From Methylotenera sp. (GTDB taxonomy: Bacteria; Pseudomonadota; Gammaproteobacteria; Burkholderiales; Methylophilaceae): a DNA stretch of 63,532 nt. The stretch lies in contig JAHRYP010000012.1 in assembly GCA_020622105.1 (NCBI GenBank), positions 1-63,532 on the forward strand, given 5' to 3'. Below, one piece after another: positions 1 to 9,194 of this stretch; position 1 is the first letter of the stretch, and each line of letters starts with the position of its first letter. The position numbers and the translations under genes were made by a program. The notes under the pieces are model-generated. The model was not told the origin of the DNA and did no database searches. It saw nothing but the letters and a program-made list of their open reading frames with translations.

Positions 1-1
1 G

Positions 2-1450
2 GCTCCGCTGGATAAAACTGCTGAACAGCAGCTTAACCTGCTTGTAGATAAAAAACAGGACGAGAATTTAGATAACATTCGCGTGAGTCTTGGCAATAAA
101 ATTGCTGCCAAGGTCATACATTCAGCAGAAAACGGTAAACTTAAGTTTCAGCGCGCAGATATCAGATTTAACCCTGATACATCTGCCGCTAATGCAGATA
201 CTGAAACAGCCCAGGACAGCAGGCTTAAAGGTATATCATTAAACGGAAAACTGGATTATCTTGATGCTGATGCCTGGCGTTATGTCATAAAAAATATTAC
301 TGCTGGCAATAAGCAAGAAACGCCATTTGCCTTTCAACAAACAGCTCTCAGTATTAATGCGCTGGATATTTTTGACCGTCGTATCAACAACCTGAAAATC
401 AACAATATATCCAATAAAGAAGGTCTGCACGTCAACGTTGAGAGCCGCGAAATTACGGGCAACCTGCAGTGGATCAACCAGAACAATGGCAAACTGATTG
501 CGCGCCTAAGCAATTTGACTATACCTGGCAGCGCCCCTGACAAATTGTCAGCAATCAAAGATTCTGCAAGCTCTGTCCCGCAGCAGTTCATAAAGCTTGA
601 GCAGGATTACCCTGCACTGGATATTGTTGCGGATAATTTTCAGTTTAATAAGAAAAATTTTGGTGCATTAGAGCTAGTTGCTTACCCACAGAATGACAAC
701 TGGGACATCCAAAAAATAAAACTCAGTAGTCAAGACAGCGTCATAAGTGCAGAAGGACAATGGAATAACTGGATCAGAAGCCCGAATACTTTCTTGAATG
801 TAAGCTGGGACATCAAAGATTTAGGCAATACACTAAAAAGATTCGGCTATCCCGATACAATAAAAGATGGTGCTGGCGAGCTAAAAGGAAGATTGCACTG
901 GCCAGGTAGCCCTTTGCAGTTTGACACTACGCGCCTTAACGGAGACCTGGAGTTCGAAGTACGCCAAGGTCAGATCTTACAAGCGCAGCCAGGCGTTGGC
1001 CGACTGTTAGGTCTACTGAGCCTGCAAAGCCTGCCGCGAAGGCTGACTTTAGACTTCAGGGATTTGTTCAGCAATGGCTTTGCTTTTGACAAAATCAACG
1101 CAACGGTTAAAATTAGTCAAGGCGTGATGCGCAGCGATAATTTCGTAATGTCAGGCCCGGCTGCAGATGTGGAAATTAAAGGCGAAACTAATTTGCAAAA
1201 AGAGACACAACATCTTTTTGTTAAAGTAATGCCACGTATTAGCGATAGCCTGTCTTTAGCTGCACTTGCAGGCGGCCCTTTAGCCGGCGCTGTGGCGTTT
1301 TTAGCACAAAAAATTCTAAAAGACCCACTTAATAAAATCATCTCTACCGAATACGAAATTACGGGCACCTGGGATAACCCACAAGAAGTTAAACCAGCGG
1401 ATGACAGTAATAAAAAACAAAGCAGCAATCTTATTTCACCAACAAAATAA
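2..1450 (+). CDS. yhdP: YhdP-family AsmA-like envelope protein (C-terminal part)
   Basis: This is the C-terminal end of a large AsmA-like protein. The frame is open from base 2, so the true start lies upstream and the visible part is about 482 residues. The C-terminus carries the family pattern: a run reading LGLLSLQSLPRRLTLDF, then a GFAFDKI segment, a hydrophobic AALAGGPLAGAVAFL stretch, and a final TGTWDNP motif. YhdP homologues are anchored in the inner membrane, span the periplasm, and are implicated in phospholipid transport to the outer membrane. The next gene begins 21 bases after the stop on the same strand, and yhdP-nitrilase-tldD is a common order in beta- and gammaproteobacteria, which supports the call. 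The GTG at 83 is an internal codon, not a start. Confidence 0.88.
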   Translation, partial: APLDKTAEQQLNLLVDKKQDENLDNIRVSLGNKIAAKVIHSAENGKLKFQRADIRFNPDTSAANADTETAQDSRLKGISLNGKLDYLDADAWRYVIKNITAGNKQETPFAFQQTALSINALDIFDRRINNLKINNISNKEGLHVNVESREITGNLQWINQNNGKLIARLSNLTIPGSAPDKLSAIKDSASSVPQQFIKLEQDYPALDIVADNFQFNKKNFGALELVAYPQNDNWDIQKIKLSSQDSVISAEGQWNNWIRSPNTFLNVSWDIKDLGNTLKRFGYPDTIKDGAGELKGRLHWPGSPLQFDTTRLNGDLEFEVRQGQILQAQPGVGRLLGLLSLQSLPRRLTLDFRDLFSNGFAFDKINATVKISQGVMRSDNFVMSGPAADVEIKGETNLQKETQHLFVKVMPRISDSLSLAALAGGPLAGAVAFLAQKILKDPLNKIISTEYEITGTWDNPQEVKPADDSNKKQSSNLISPTK

Positions 1451-1471
1451 TAGTAAAAATTCGGACTAAAT

Positions 1472-2350
1472 ATGGCGATTACATCCCGAGTAAAAACAAC
1501 CAAAGCTAAACTTAGCAAAGAAAATGCTAACGACATTATAAAAATCGCAGCCATACAGATGGCATCAGGCCCTCATGTCAGTGCAAACCTGAGTGAGGCA
1601 GAGAGATTAATTGAAATTGCAGTTAATCAGGGCGCCAAACTGGTAGTTTTACCTGAGTACTTTGCGATCATGGGTTTGAAAGATACTGACAAAGTTAAAG
1701 TGCGTGAACAGGAAGGTCAAGGCCAGATCCAGGAGTTTTTGAGCAAAACTGCTAAAAAACATAAAATCTGGTTAGTCGGCGGCTCAGTTCCACTGATGGG
1801 CAGTTCACCAAACAAGGTGCGTAATAGCTGCCTGGTCTATGACGATAAAGGCAAACAGGTAGCCCGCTACGACAAGATTCATCTGTTTGGGCTGGATCTC
1901 GGCAATGAGCACTACCATGAAGAAACGACAATTGAGCCCGGTAATGCCATCAAAGTGGTAAATACGCCATTTGGCAAAATTGGCCTGTCTATCTGCTATG
2001 ACCTGCGCTTTCCGGAGTTATATCGTGCAATGGGTGAAGTTAACATCATTGTGGTGCCATCGGCTTTTACTGACACTACGGGTAAAGCCCATTGGGAGAC
2101 GCTGGTGCGTGCACGCGCGATTGAAAACCTGTGCTACGTAGTTGCCTCGGCACAAGGCGGCTATCATATTTCAGGCCGCGAAACACACGGTAACAGTATG
2201 ATAGTTGACCCGTGGGGTGTAGTATTGGATAGATTGCCGCGCGGTTCTGGCGTCGTGATGGCAACCATGAATCCGAAATATCAGGAAAGCCTCAGAAAAA
2301 GTTTACCGGCATTGCAACATCGCACAATTAACGTGGTCAACCCTAGTTGA
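1472..2350 (+). CDS. Carbon-nitrogen hydrolase, Nit1-type (probable deaminated glutathione amidase)
   Basis: Nitrilase-superfamily amidase of 292 residues. The Glu-Lys-Cys triad is visible: Glu62 in VLPEYFAIMG, Lys135 in YDKIHLF, and Cys175 in GLSICYDLRFPE. The last motif matches the Nit1/NitFhit branch, whose members remove the amide from deaminated glutathione (metabolite repair). About 20 basic residues precede the usual family start, so the N-terminus is slightly extended. It lies between yhdP and tldD with short gaps, suggesting one transcript. The family assignment is firm; the substrate is inferred from the subfamily motif. Confidence 0.88.
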   Translation: MAITSRVKTTKAKLSKENANDIIKIAAIQMASGPHVSANLSEAERLIEIAVNQGAKLVVLPEYFAIMGLKDTDKVKVREQEGQGQIQEFLSKTAKKHKIWLVGGSVPLMGSSPNKVRNSCLVYDDKGKQVARYDKIHLFGLDLGNEHYHEETTIEPGNAIKVVNTPFGKIGLSICYDLRFPELYRAMGEVNIIVVPSAFTDTTGKAHWETLVRARAIENLCYVVASAQGGYHISGRETHGNSMIVDPWGVVLDRLPRGSGVVMATMNPKYQESLRKSLPALQHRTINVVNPS

Positions 2351-2380
2351 TCATTAATTTATATAGCTAAAACACACACA

Positions 2381-3859
2381 ATGAAAAATCAGGAAATACC
2401 AGGCAGCTCCAGTCCGATCATCGGCTCTCACTTTGACGAAGCCACGCGTGCGCTGCTTGCACCTGCAAGTCTGGATATTGCAAAACTGCAAAACGTACTT
2501 GGCGATATGATGTCGCACAAAATTGACTATGCAGACCTGTATTTTCAGTACAGCCGCAGTGAAAGCTGGGGACTGGAAGAAGGCCAGGTAAAGTCAGGCA
2601 ATTTCTCGATTGACCAGGGTGTTGGTGTACGTGCTGTAAGCGGCGAAAAAACCGCATTTGCCTATTCCGATGACATTAGCCTTGAAGCCTTGCAAAAAGC
2701 AGCGGTTGCTACTAAATCCATCGCAGCATCAGGTAATGAGCAAACTGCAAAATCAATGATTACTTCACGCAATCCACAACTGTACCTGCCGCATGACCCG
2801 ATTGCCTCATTATCGGCAGAAGCTAAAGTAAAGCTGCTGGAACATCTGGAGTCTATCGCCAGAAAACTTGACCCGCGTATCACACAGGTGACAGCTTCTA
2901 TCGCCGGTGAATATGAAGTCGTGATGGTTGCACGCCATGACGGCGTAATGGCGGCCGACATACGCCCATTGGTGCGCGTAGGCATCAATGTTATTGCAGA
3001 AAGCAATGGTCGACGTGAGCAAGGTTCAGCAGGTGGCGGTGGCCGTTTTGACTACAGCTACTTTACAGATGAAGTGCTGCATGATTATGCGCAAAAGGCT
3101 GTACATCAGGCTATTATCAACCTCGATGCGCGCCCCGCTCCAGCTGGCAGCATGACGGTAGTTCTGGGTGCAGGCTGGCCTGGTATTTTATTGCATGAAG
3201 CGATTGGGCACGGCCTGGAAGGCGACTTCAACCGCAAGGGTAGCTCGGCTTTCAGTAACATGATCGGTCAGCAAGTAGCGGCAAAAGGTATTACCATCGT
3301 CGATGACGGTACCATTGCCGACCGCCGTGGCTCCCTCAGCGTAGATGATGAAGGTAACCCAACCAGCAGAACGGTATTAATTGAAGACGGTATTCTGCGC
3401 GGCTACATTCAGGATACGCTCAATGCAAGACTAATGAAAATGCCAATTACCGGCAATGCGCGCCGCGAAAGCTATGCCCATGTACCGATGCCACGCATGA
3501 CCAACACTTATATGCTGAATGGCACTATCCCGCCCGAAGAAATCATCAAATCTGTGAAAAAAGGCTTATATGCTGCTAACTTCGGCGGTGGTCAGGTCGA
3601 TATTACCAGCGGTAAATTCGTATTTAGCGCGGCCGAAGCTTATATGATTGAAGATGGCAAGATCACTTATCCGGTCAAGGGTGCAACACTGATAGGCAAC
3701 GGCCCGGATGTGCTAAAACGTGTTTCGATGATAGGTAATGATATGTCACTGGATAGTGGCGTAGGCACTTGTGGCAAAGAAGGACAAAGTGTACCGGTTG
3801 GGGTCGGTCAGCCAACACTCAAAATTGATGCGCTGACTGTAGGTGGCACCGGTACATAA
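2381..3859 (+). CDS. tldD: Metalloprotease TldD
   Basis: Large subunit of the TldD/TldE (PmbA) zinc protease, 492 residues, the usual length. The zinc motif HEAIGH (HExxxH) lies at residues 272-277 in the context LLHEAIGHGLEGD. The C-terminal region has the family pattern from TNTYMLNGT through GGGQVDITSGKFVF to GVGTCGKEGQ. TldD/E trims modified peptides such as microcin B17 and acts on unfolded helical peptides in the cytoplasm. Its partner tldE/pmbA is not in the window. It starts 30 bases after the amidase gene on the same strand. Confidence 0.96.
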   Translation: MKNQEIPGSSSPIIGSHFDEATRALLAPASLDIAKLQNVLGDMMSHKIDYADLYFQYSRSESWGLEEGQVKSGNFSIDQGVGVRAVSGEKTAFAYSDDISLEALQKAAVATKSIAASGNEQTAKSMITSRNPQLYLPHDPIASLSAEAKVKLLEHLESIARKLDPRITQVTASIAGEYEVVMVARHDGVMAADIRPLVRVGINVIAESNGRREQGSAGGGGRFDYSYFTDEVLHDYAQKAVHQAIINLDARPAPAGSMTVVLGAGWPGILLHEAIGHGLEGDFNRKGSSAFSNMIGQQVAAKGITIVDDGTIADRRGSLSVDDEGNPTSRTVLIEDGILRGYIQDTLNARLMKMPITGNARRESYAHVPMPRMTNTYMLNGTIPPEEIIKSVKKGLYAANFGGGQVDITSGKFVFSAAEAYMIEDGKITYPVKGATLIGNGPDVLKRVSMIGNDMSLDSGVGTCGKEGQSVPVGVGQPTLKIDALTVGGTGT

Positions 3860-3925
3860 TTAACGTTTATGCATTTTTTGTTTTACTCTCAACAGCATTA
3901 CAACTAAATTTTGAAAGGGATCAAA

Positions 3926-4225
3926 ATGGCCGAGAATACTGAAAAGAAAGAAGTAAAAACTAAAAAAGCACCCGCAGCCAAAGCTGCAGCAAAACCTAAA
4001 GCAACTGCCGCTAAAAAAGAAACTCCGGCGACTAAAAAAGCCAATGCTGCCAAACCAACTGCAGCAAAAAAACCTGCTGCTAAAAAAACCAAAGCAGCAA
4101 CCTCTGATCTGGAACAACGCTACAAATTGATTGAGGTTGCCGCCTATTACATTGCCGAAAAAGATGGATTTGCTGCCAGCCCTGTTGATTATTGGATTGC
4201 AGCAGAACTGCAATTCAGCAAATAA
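3926..4225 (+). CDS. Lys/Ala-rich histone H1-like protein with C-terminal DUF2934
   Basis: Small basic protein of 99 residues. Residues 1-60 are a low-complexity Lys/Ala/Pro/Thr tract with repeated AAKK and PAAKK units, like bacterial H1-type nucleoid proteins. The last ~35 residues (IEVAAYYIAEKDGF...DYWIAAE) match the short DUF2934 domain. I chose the ATG at 3926 because AAGGGA lies just upstream; the in-frame TTG at 3911 is less likely. A nucleic-acid-binding role follows from the charge. The function of DUF2934 is unknown to me. Confidence 0.75.
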   Translation: MAENTEKKEVKTKKAPAAKAAAKPKATAAKKETPATKKANAAKPTAAKKPAAKKTKAATSDLEQRYKLIEVAAYYIAEKDGFAASPVDYWIAAELQFSK

Positions 4226-4297
4226 CATTACGGTGTTTGTATAAGTGCTGGCTTTTATGTAATCCAATATTTAGCAAAGTCAGCCTAACTATTTGAA

Positions 4298-4335
4298 CTG
4301 TGTATGTTTAATCACATACACGGTCAGATATTTTT
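4298..4335 (+). terminator. Candidate terminator after the DUF2934 gene
   Basis: The arms GTGTATGT (4300-4307) and ACATACAC (4314-4321) pair around a 6-base loop. A run of seven T residues lies about 10 bases further on. The T-run is more distant than usual, so this is only a candidate. It lies between the DUF2934 gene and mfd. Confidence 0.4.
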
Positions 4336-4399
4336 TTAAGTTCCTAGTACTCACAAGCGTTATAATCTCGCCCTTAAGAATCGCATCAAGCTCTCATTT

Positions 4400-7300
4400 A
4401 TGACGCAGACTACCCTGCCAATTCCCAAAACCGGTCAAGTATCACGCTTTGCAATCAACACAACAGGTGAGGATAGCCTGGCGCTTGCAAACCTTGCAGC
4501 CGAATTAAAAGATAAAAAGCATCATCAGCCACTGGTAGTCATTACTTCCAATGCCTTTGATGCACAACGCCTGCTGGAAGAAATCCCCTACTTTGCACCA
4601 AGCCTGAGCGTACACTTGCTCCCGGACTGGGAAACCCTGCCCTATGACCAGTTTTCACCGCATCCGGATCTGATTTCAGACCGGTTAACGACGCTCTATC
4701 ACATCGCGCAAAATGCGTGTGATGTGATTATTGTGCCGCTTTCAACTGCACTGATTCGCTTGAGTCCCAAAGCTTATTTAAGTGCTAACACCTTCATGCT
4801 CAAAAAAGGGCAAAAGCTGAATCTGGAAGCTTTACGCACACAATGTGCCGAAGCCGGTTATCACCATGTAAGTCAGGTAATTAGTCATGGTGAGTTCAGT
4901 GTGCGCGGCGGCCTGATTGATTTGTTTCCTATGGGCTCGGCATTGCCGTATCGACTTGATCTGTTTGACGATGAAATTGAAACCATCCGTACCTTTGACG
5001 TGGATACACAGCGTAGCCTGTACCCGGTACCGGAAATCCGACTGCTGCCTGCGCGTGAGTTTCCGCTGGATGAAGCTGGTATCGCGACCTTTCGTAGCCA
5101 TTTTCGTGAAGCCTTTGAGGGCGACCCGCAACGTGCAAAAATCTACAAGGATGTCAGTAAAGGCGTAGCTTCGGGTGGTATTGAGTGGTATCTGCCGCTA
5201 TTCTTTGAGCAAACGGCTACCCTGCTAGATTACCTGTCAACTGACAGCGTACTGTGCCTGCATGGCGATTTAGACCAAAGTGCCCAGCAATTCTGGCGCG
5301 AAGCACAGTCACGCTACCGCACATTGGCACATGATGCAGAGCGCCCGCTACTGACGCCTGAAACCCTGCTCATTAAAACAGAAGACTTTTTTGCATCCAC
5401 GCATGCATTTGCAAGGCTAGCACTTTCTATTGATAAAACTGGCAACGGCTTGCCTGCGCTTGATATTGAACGCCGTGCGGATGAGCCGCTACATAAACTC
5501 AAAGAGTTTATCAGCCAGTTTAAAGGCCATGTTTTTATTGTCGCCGAGAGTCTGGGCCGCCGTGAAACCATGGCGCAGCTATTTGCCGAACACAGCCTGG
5601 AACTCAACATCTGTGAATCATGGAGTGATTTTGTCACCAGCAAAGCAAAAGTGATGCTGGGAGTCAGCACATTGCATAGCGGCTTTGTTACGACATCGGG
5701 CAAAAACTTTACCTTTGCCGTGATTACCGAAGCCGAACTCTACGCAGCCACAGTACGCCAGCAGCGCCGCCGCGAGAAAGAAAAAGCACGCAGCACCGAG
5801 GGCATGCTCAAGGATTTATCAGAGCTGCGCATCAACGACCCCGTTGTGCATGAGCAGCACGGCGTAGGCCGCTACAAAGGGCTGGTAAATCTGGATCTAG
5901 GCGAAGGCGAAACCGAGTTTCTGTTGCTGGAATACTACGGTGACGACAAACTGTACGTACCGGTTTCACAATTATTCTTGATCTCACGTTACTCAGGCGG
6001 CCCTCCGGAATCAGCACCGCTGCATCGACTGGGTAGCGGCAATTGGGAAAAAGCCAAGAAAAAAGCCCTGAAACAGATCCGCGATACTGCGGCAGAATTG
6101 CTTAACCTGTACGCACAGCGCGCATCACGCCGCGGCCATGCATTTACGCTGAGTCTGCAGGACTATGAAGCCTTCTGCGAAGGCTTTCCGTTTGAAGAAA
6201 CGCCAGACCAGCTGGAAGCGATTGAAAATGTCATCAAAGACATGCAGTCTGGTCGCCCAATGGACAGGCTGGTGTGCGGCGACGTAGGCTTCGGTAAAAC
6301 CGAGGTCGCGCTGCGTGCCGCCTTTGTCGCAGTGATGGGCGGCAGGCAGGTTGCAGTGCTGGTGCCAACCACATTGCTGGCCGAGCAGCATTTTAATAAT
6401 TTCAGTGACCGCTTTGCCGAATGGCCGATCAAGGTTGCCGAGATTTCGCGTTTCAGAACCGCCAAAGAGCAGGCGGCAGCATTAAAAGGCTTGGAATCCG
6501 GCGAAATAGACATCATCATCGGCACGCATCGATTAATCCAGAAAGATGTGAAGTTCAAGAATCTCGGTCTGGTAATTCTGGATGAAGAACACCGCTTCGG
6601 TGTGCGCCAGAAAGAACAGCTCAAAGCCCTGCGCGCCGAAGTCGATGTATTGACGCTGACGGCTACGCCGATACCACGTACATTGAGCATGGCAATGGAA
6701 GGTCTACGCGAATTCAGTGTGATTACCACGCCGCCGCAAAAACGCCTGAGCATCAAAACCTTTCATACCGAATATTCCGAAGGCATTATTCGCGAGGCAG
6801 CCATGCGTGAATTCAAGCGCGGTGGCCAAGTGTATTTCCTGCATAACGAAGTGGATACCATACACTCCATGCGCGAAAAACTCGAACGTATTCTGCCAGA
6901 TGCACGTATTGCGGTTGCGCACGGCCAACTGCGCGAGCGCGAACTCGAAAATGTGATGCGTGATTTTTACCATCAGCGTTACAACCTGCTGCTGTGTACC
7001 ACCATTATTGAAACCGGTATTGATGTGCCTACAGCCAACACCATCATCATGAACAAGGCCGATATGTTCGGTCTGGCGCAGATGCATCAGTTGCGCGGTC
7101 GCGTCGGTCGTTCGCATCATCAGGCCTATGCTTATCTGTTAACCGACCCTGACCGTAAAATTACACCGCAGGCGCAGAAGCGTCTGGATGCGATTCAACT
7201 CATGGAAGACCTGGGTGCAGGCTTCCATCTTGCCATGCATGATCTGGAAATTCGTGGTGCAGGTGAATTACTGGGTGATAGCCAGAGCGGTGAAATGCAG

Positions 7301-7825
7301 GAAATCGGCTTCCATCTATATTCAGATATGCTGAACCACGCCGTGAAACAACTCAAGGCCGGTAAAGAACCTGATTTGAATGCGCCACTGGGTGTCACTA
7401 CAGAAATCAACCTGCATACACCTGCCCTGCTCACCAACGCTTACTGCCCCGATGTGCATGAACGCCTGGTGATTTATAAACGCCTGGCCAACTGCAACGA
7501 TGATGATGATCTGGATAACCTGCAGGAAGAGCTGATAGACCGTTTTGGCCTGCTACCGGAACAAGGTGAAGCCCTGATTGCCTGTCACAGGCTGCGCATT
7601 GCTGCCAAAGCTATCGGTATTATTAAAATTGATGCCAGCGCTGATGCAATTCAGCTGCAGTTCAACCCTAAAGCAGACATTGACCCGCTCAAACTGATTA
7701 ATCTATTGCAACGTGATAGACGATGCCGCATGAATGGGCCTGATAAGCTGAGAGTTTCGGTAGGTTTGGCAGCCATTAACCTGCGTACGGATTTTGTGAA
7801 ATCTTTATTGAAAGAATTTATTTGA
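4400..7825 (+). CDS. mfd: Transcription-repair coupling factor Mfd
   Basis: Superfamily 2 translocase of 1141 residues, full length for Mfd. It removes RNA polymerase stalled at DNA lesions and recruits UvrA. In order: UvrB-homology region (N-terminal ~350 residues), RNA-polymerase-interacting domain (start near DPVVHEQHGVGRYKG), helicase domain with Walker A GDVGFGKTE and DEEH box (ILDEEHRFG), motif III TLTATPIPRTL, second RecA lobe with TTIIETGIDVPTANT and QLRGRVGRS, then the C-terminal TRCF domain. It appears monocistronic, with a 174-base gap upstream and repeats downstream. Confidence 0.98.
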   Translation: MTQTTLPIPKTGQVSRFAINTTGEDSLALANLAAELKDKKHHQPLVVITSNAFDAQRLLEEIPYFAPSLSVHLLPDWETLPYDQFSPHPDLISDRLTTLYHIAQNACDVIIVPLSTALIRLSPKAYLSANTFMLKKGQKLNLEALRTQCAEAGYHHVSQVISHGEFSVRGGLIDLFPMGSALPYRLDLFDDEIETIRTFDVDTQRSLYPVPEIRLLPAREFPLDEAGIATFRSHFREAFEGDPQRAKIYKDVSKGVASGGIEWYLPLFFEQTATLLDYLSTDSVLCLHGDLDQSAQQFWREAQSRYRTLAHDAERPLLTPETLLIKTEDFFASTHAFARLALSIDKTGNGLPALDIERRADEPLHKLKEFISQFKGHVFIVAESLGRRETMAQLFAEHSLELNICESWSDFVTSKAKVMLGVSTLHSGFVTTSGKNFTFAVITEAELYAATVRQQRRREKEKARSTEGMLKDLSELRINDPVVHEQHGVGRYKGLVNLDLGEGETEFLLLEYYGDDKLYVPVSQLFLISRYSGGPPESAPLHRLGSGNWEKAKKKALKQIRDTAAELLNLYAQRASRRGHAFTLSLQDYEAFCEGFPFEETPDQLEAIENVIKDMQSGRPMDRLVCGDVGFGKTEVALRAAFVAVMGGRQVAVLVPTTLLAEQHFNNFSDRFAEWPIKVAEISRFRTAKEQAAALKGLESGEIDIIIGTHRLIQKDVKFKNLGLVILDEEHRFGVRQKEQLKALRAEVDVLTLTATPIPRTLSMAMEGLREFSVITTPPQKRLSIKTFHTEYSEGIIREAAMREFKRGGQVYFLHNEVDTIHSMREKLERILPDARIAVAHGQLRERELENVMRDFYHQRYNLLLCTTIIETGIDVPTANTIIMNKADMFGLAQMHQLRGRVGRSHHQAYAYLLTDPDRKITPQAQKRLDAIQLMEDLGAGFHLAMHDLEIRGAGELLGDSQSGEMQEIGFHLYSDMLNHAVKQLKAGKEPDLNAPLGVTTEINLHTPALLTNAYCPDVHERLVIYKRLANCNDDDDLDNLQEELIDRFGLLPEQGEALIACHRLRIAAKAIGIIKIDASADAIQLQFNPKADIDPLKLINLLQRDRRCRMNGPDKLRVSVGLAAINLRTDFVKSLLKEFI

Positions 7826-8153
7826 TTTGAGGCAATACTCTCTTTAACTTAAGCAAGATTTTCCAAGATTCATACTTTTTAATGAAATCAATTGAATCAA
7901 TATAATGATGTTAAAGGATTTAATCTGAGCTTTTAATTATTAAAAATAAAAGCCGATTCATTGCCAAGACTGTCATTGCGAGCGAAGCGCGGCAATCCAG
8001 AATTTCCTTTTAAAATAAAGCGCTGGATTGCCGCGCTTCGCTCGCAATGACGATCTAAACAGCATTTTCCTAAACTCCCACACAAGCAGGAATGACAAGA
8101 TTTAATGAAAAATCCAGGTAAATACTTTGACAAATTAATACCTGTCATCGCTA
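7826..8153. other. Intergenic stretch between mfd and selD
   Basis: This 328-base stretch between two convergent genes holds no credible gene. It is AT-rich outside the palindromic repeat at 7972-8051. After the repeat, at about 8067-8098, comes a second short sequence ending GCAGGAATGACA that resembles a common dispersed bacterial repeat. A 75-codon frame here on the minus strand is made mainly of repeat sequence. Confidence 0.7.
7972..8051. repeat. Perfect 29-bp inverted repeat (palindromic dispersed element)
   Basis: The left arm (7972-8000, beginning GTCATTGCGAGCGAAGC) and right arm (8023-8051) are perfect reverse complements of 29 bases with a 22-base spacer. Degenerate relatives of the same family lie at 39084-39194 and 46593-46624. 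The transcript would form a very stable hairpin and could terminate both mfd and selD, though no long T-run follows. This type of ATTGCGAGCGAAGC palindrome is dispersed in many bacterial genomes. Confidence 0.85.
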
Positions 8154-9194
8154 TTAACACACCCTAACCTGTGCACTCCCAGCTTGCATCGTACCGATGA
8201 CAGCCGCATGATTAAAACCATCTGCATTGAACGCCGCCAATACGGCATCTACAGTTTCAGGCGTACAACTGATTAACAAACCGCCACTGGTTTGCGGGTC
8301 ACATAACAACTTACGCTGCCATTCTGCAATATGGTTTCCCAAAGTCACTGACTCTCCATAGCTGGCCCAATTACGAGCTGCCGCGCCAGTTGCATAGCCA
8401 TCCTGCGCCAACTGCAATGCAATATCAATAAAGGGAATGCTATCAAACGCAACCTCTGCCTGCAATTGTGAACCACGGCAGATTTCGAGCAAATGACCCA
8501 ACAATGCAAAACCAGTGACATCAGTCATGGCATGCACACCATCCATAGCGGAGAGTGCAGTACCGGTGCGGTTGAGCTGCGTGGTGATTTCAATCATCTG
8601 CCGGTAACCGTCAGCGCTTAGTTCGCCTTTCTTCAGCGCCGCACTAAGCACGCCAACACCTATGGGTTTTCCCAATACCAGCACATCACCCGCCTGTGCG
8701 CGGTCGTTGCGCTTCACTTTATCTGGATGCACGATACCCAATGCTACCAGACCATAAATTGGCTCCGGCGAATCTATGGAGTGACCACCGGCGATAGGAA
8801 TGCCTGCTGATTGGCAAACTGCCGCTCCGCCAGCCATAATTTGTTGGATAGTCGCGATCGGCAGCTTATCAATCGGCATACCGACCACTGCCAGTGCCAG
8901 AATCGGCTGCCCACCCATGGCATAAATGTCTGACAATGCATTGGTCGCGGCAATGCGGCCAAAATCAAAAGCATCATCGACAATCGGCATAAAAAAATCT
9001 GTTGTCGCGATAATCGCCTGCGTATCATTCAGGCGATACACTGCGGCATCATCACTCGACTCCAGCCCAACCATTAAATCAGGGAACAACCCCGCCTGTG
9101 GCAAGCCAGATAGAATCTCAGAGAGTACAGAAGGCGCGATTTTACAGCCACAGCCGCCACCGTGAGAATATTGTGTTAGGCGAATTTCAGTCAT
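8154..9194 (-). CDS. selD: Selenide, water dikinase (selenophosphate synthase) SelD
   Basis: Makes selenophosphate from selenide and ATP, the selenium donor for SelU (and SelA where present). The N-terminus has the family signature RLTQYSHGGGCGCKIAP; the first Cys sits where E. coli has Cys17 and the following Lys matches Lys20. This is the Cys form, not the selenocysteine form. The ATP-binding region includes SSDDAAVYRL, ATTDFFMPIVDD and AGGHSID. I chose the ATG at 9194 (MTEIRLTQ) because it matches the family N-terminus; an in-frame ATG at 9209 would add five residues. It overlaps the end of selU by 8 bases, indicating translational coupling. Confidence 0.96.
   Translation of the reverse strand: MTEIRLTQYSHGGGCGCKIAPSVLSEILSGLPQAGLFPDLMVGLESSDDAAVYRLNDTQAIIATTDFFMPIVDDAFDFGRIAATNALSDIYAMGGQPILALAVVGMPIDKLPIATIQQIMAGGAAVCQSAGIPIAGGHSIDSPEPIYGLVALGIVHPDKVKRNDRAQAGDVLVLGKPIGVGVLSAALKKGELSADGYRQMIEITTQLNRTGTALSAMDGVHAMTDVTGFALLGHLLEICRGSQLQAEVAFDSIPFIDIALQLAQDGYATGAAARNWASYGESVTLGNHIAEWQRKLLCDPQTSGGLLISCTPETVDAVLAAFNADGFNHAAVIGTMQAGSAQVRVC

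Noticed and set aside
1117-1554. 145-codon minus-strand frame with hydrophobic segments at the yhdP/amidase junction
   Set aside because: It spans two good genes in antisense; the hydrophobicity comes from the codon complement.
3860-4267. 135-codon minus-strand frame rich in Phe, Gly and Ser opposite the Lys/Ala-rich gene
   Set aside because: It is the antisense of a low-complexity Lys/Ala tract, which reads as Phe/Cys/Ser; no family features.
6163-6756. 197-codon minus-strand frame inside mfd
   Set aside because: Antisense shadow of the conserved helicase domain.
7933-8160. 75-codon frame on the minus strand between mfd and selD
   Set aside because: It is made mostly of the palindromic repeat read through and overlaps the end of selD; composition is not protein-like.
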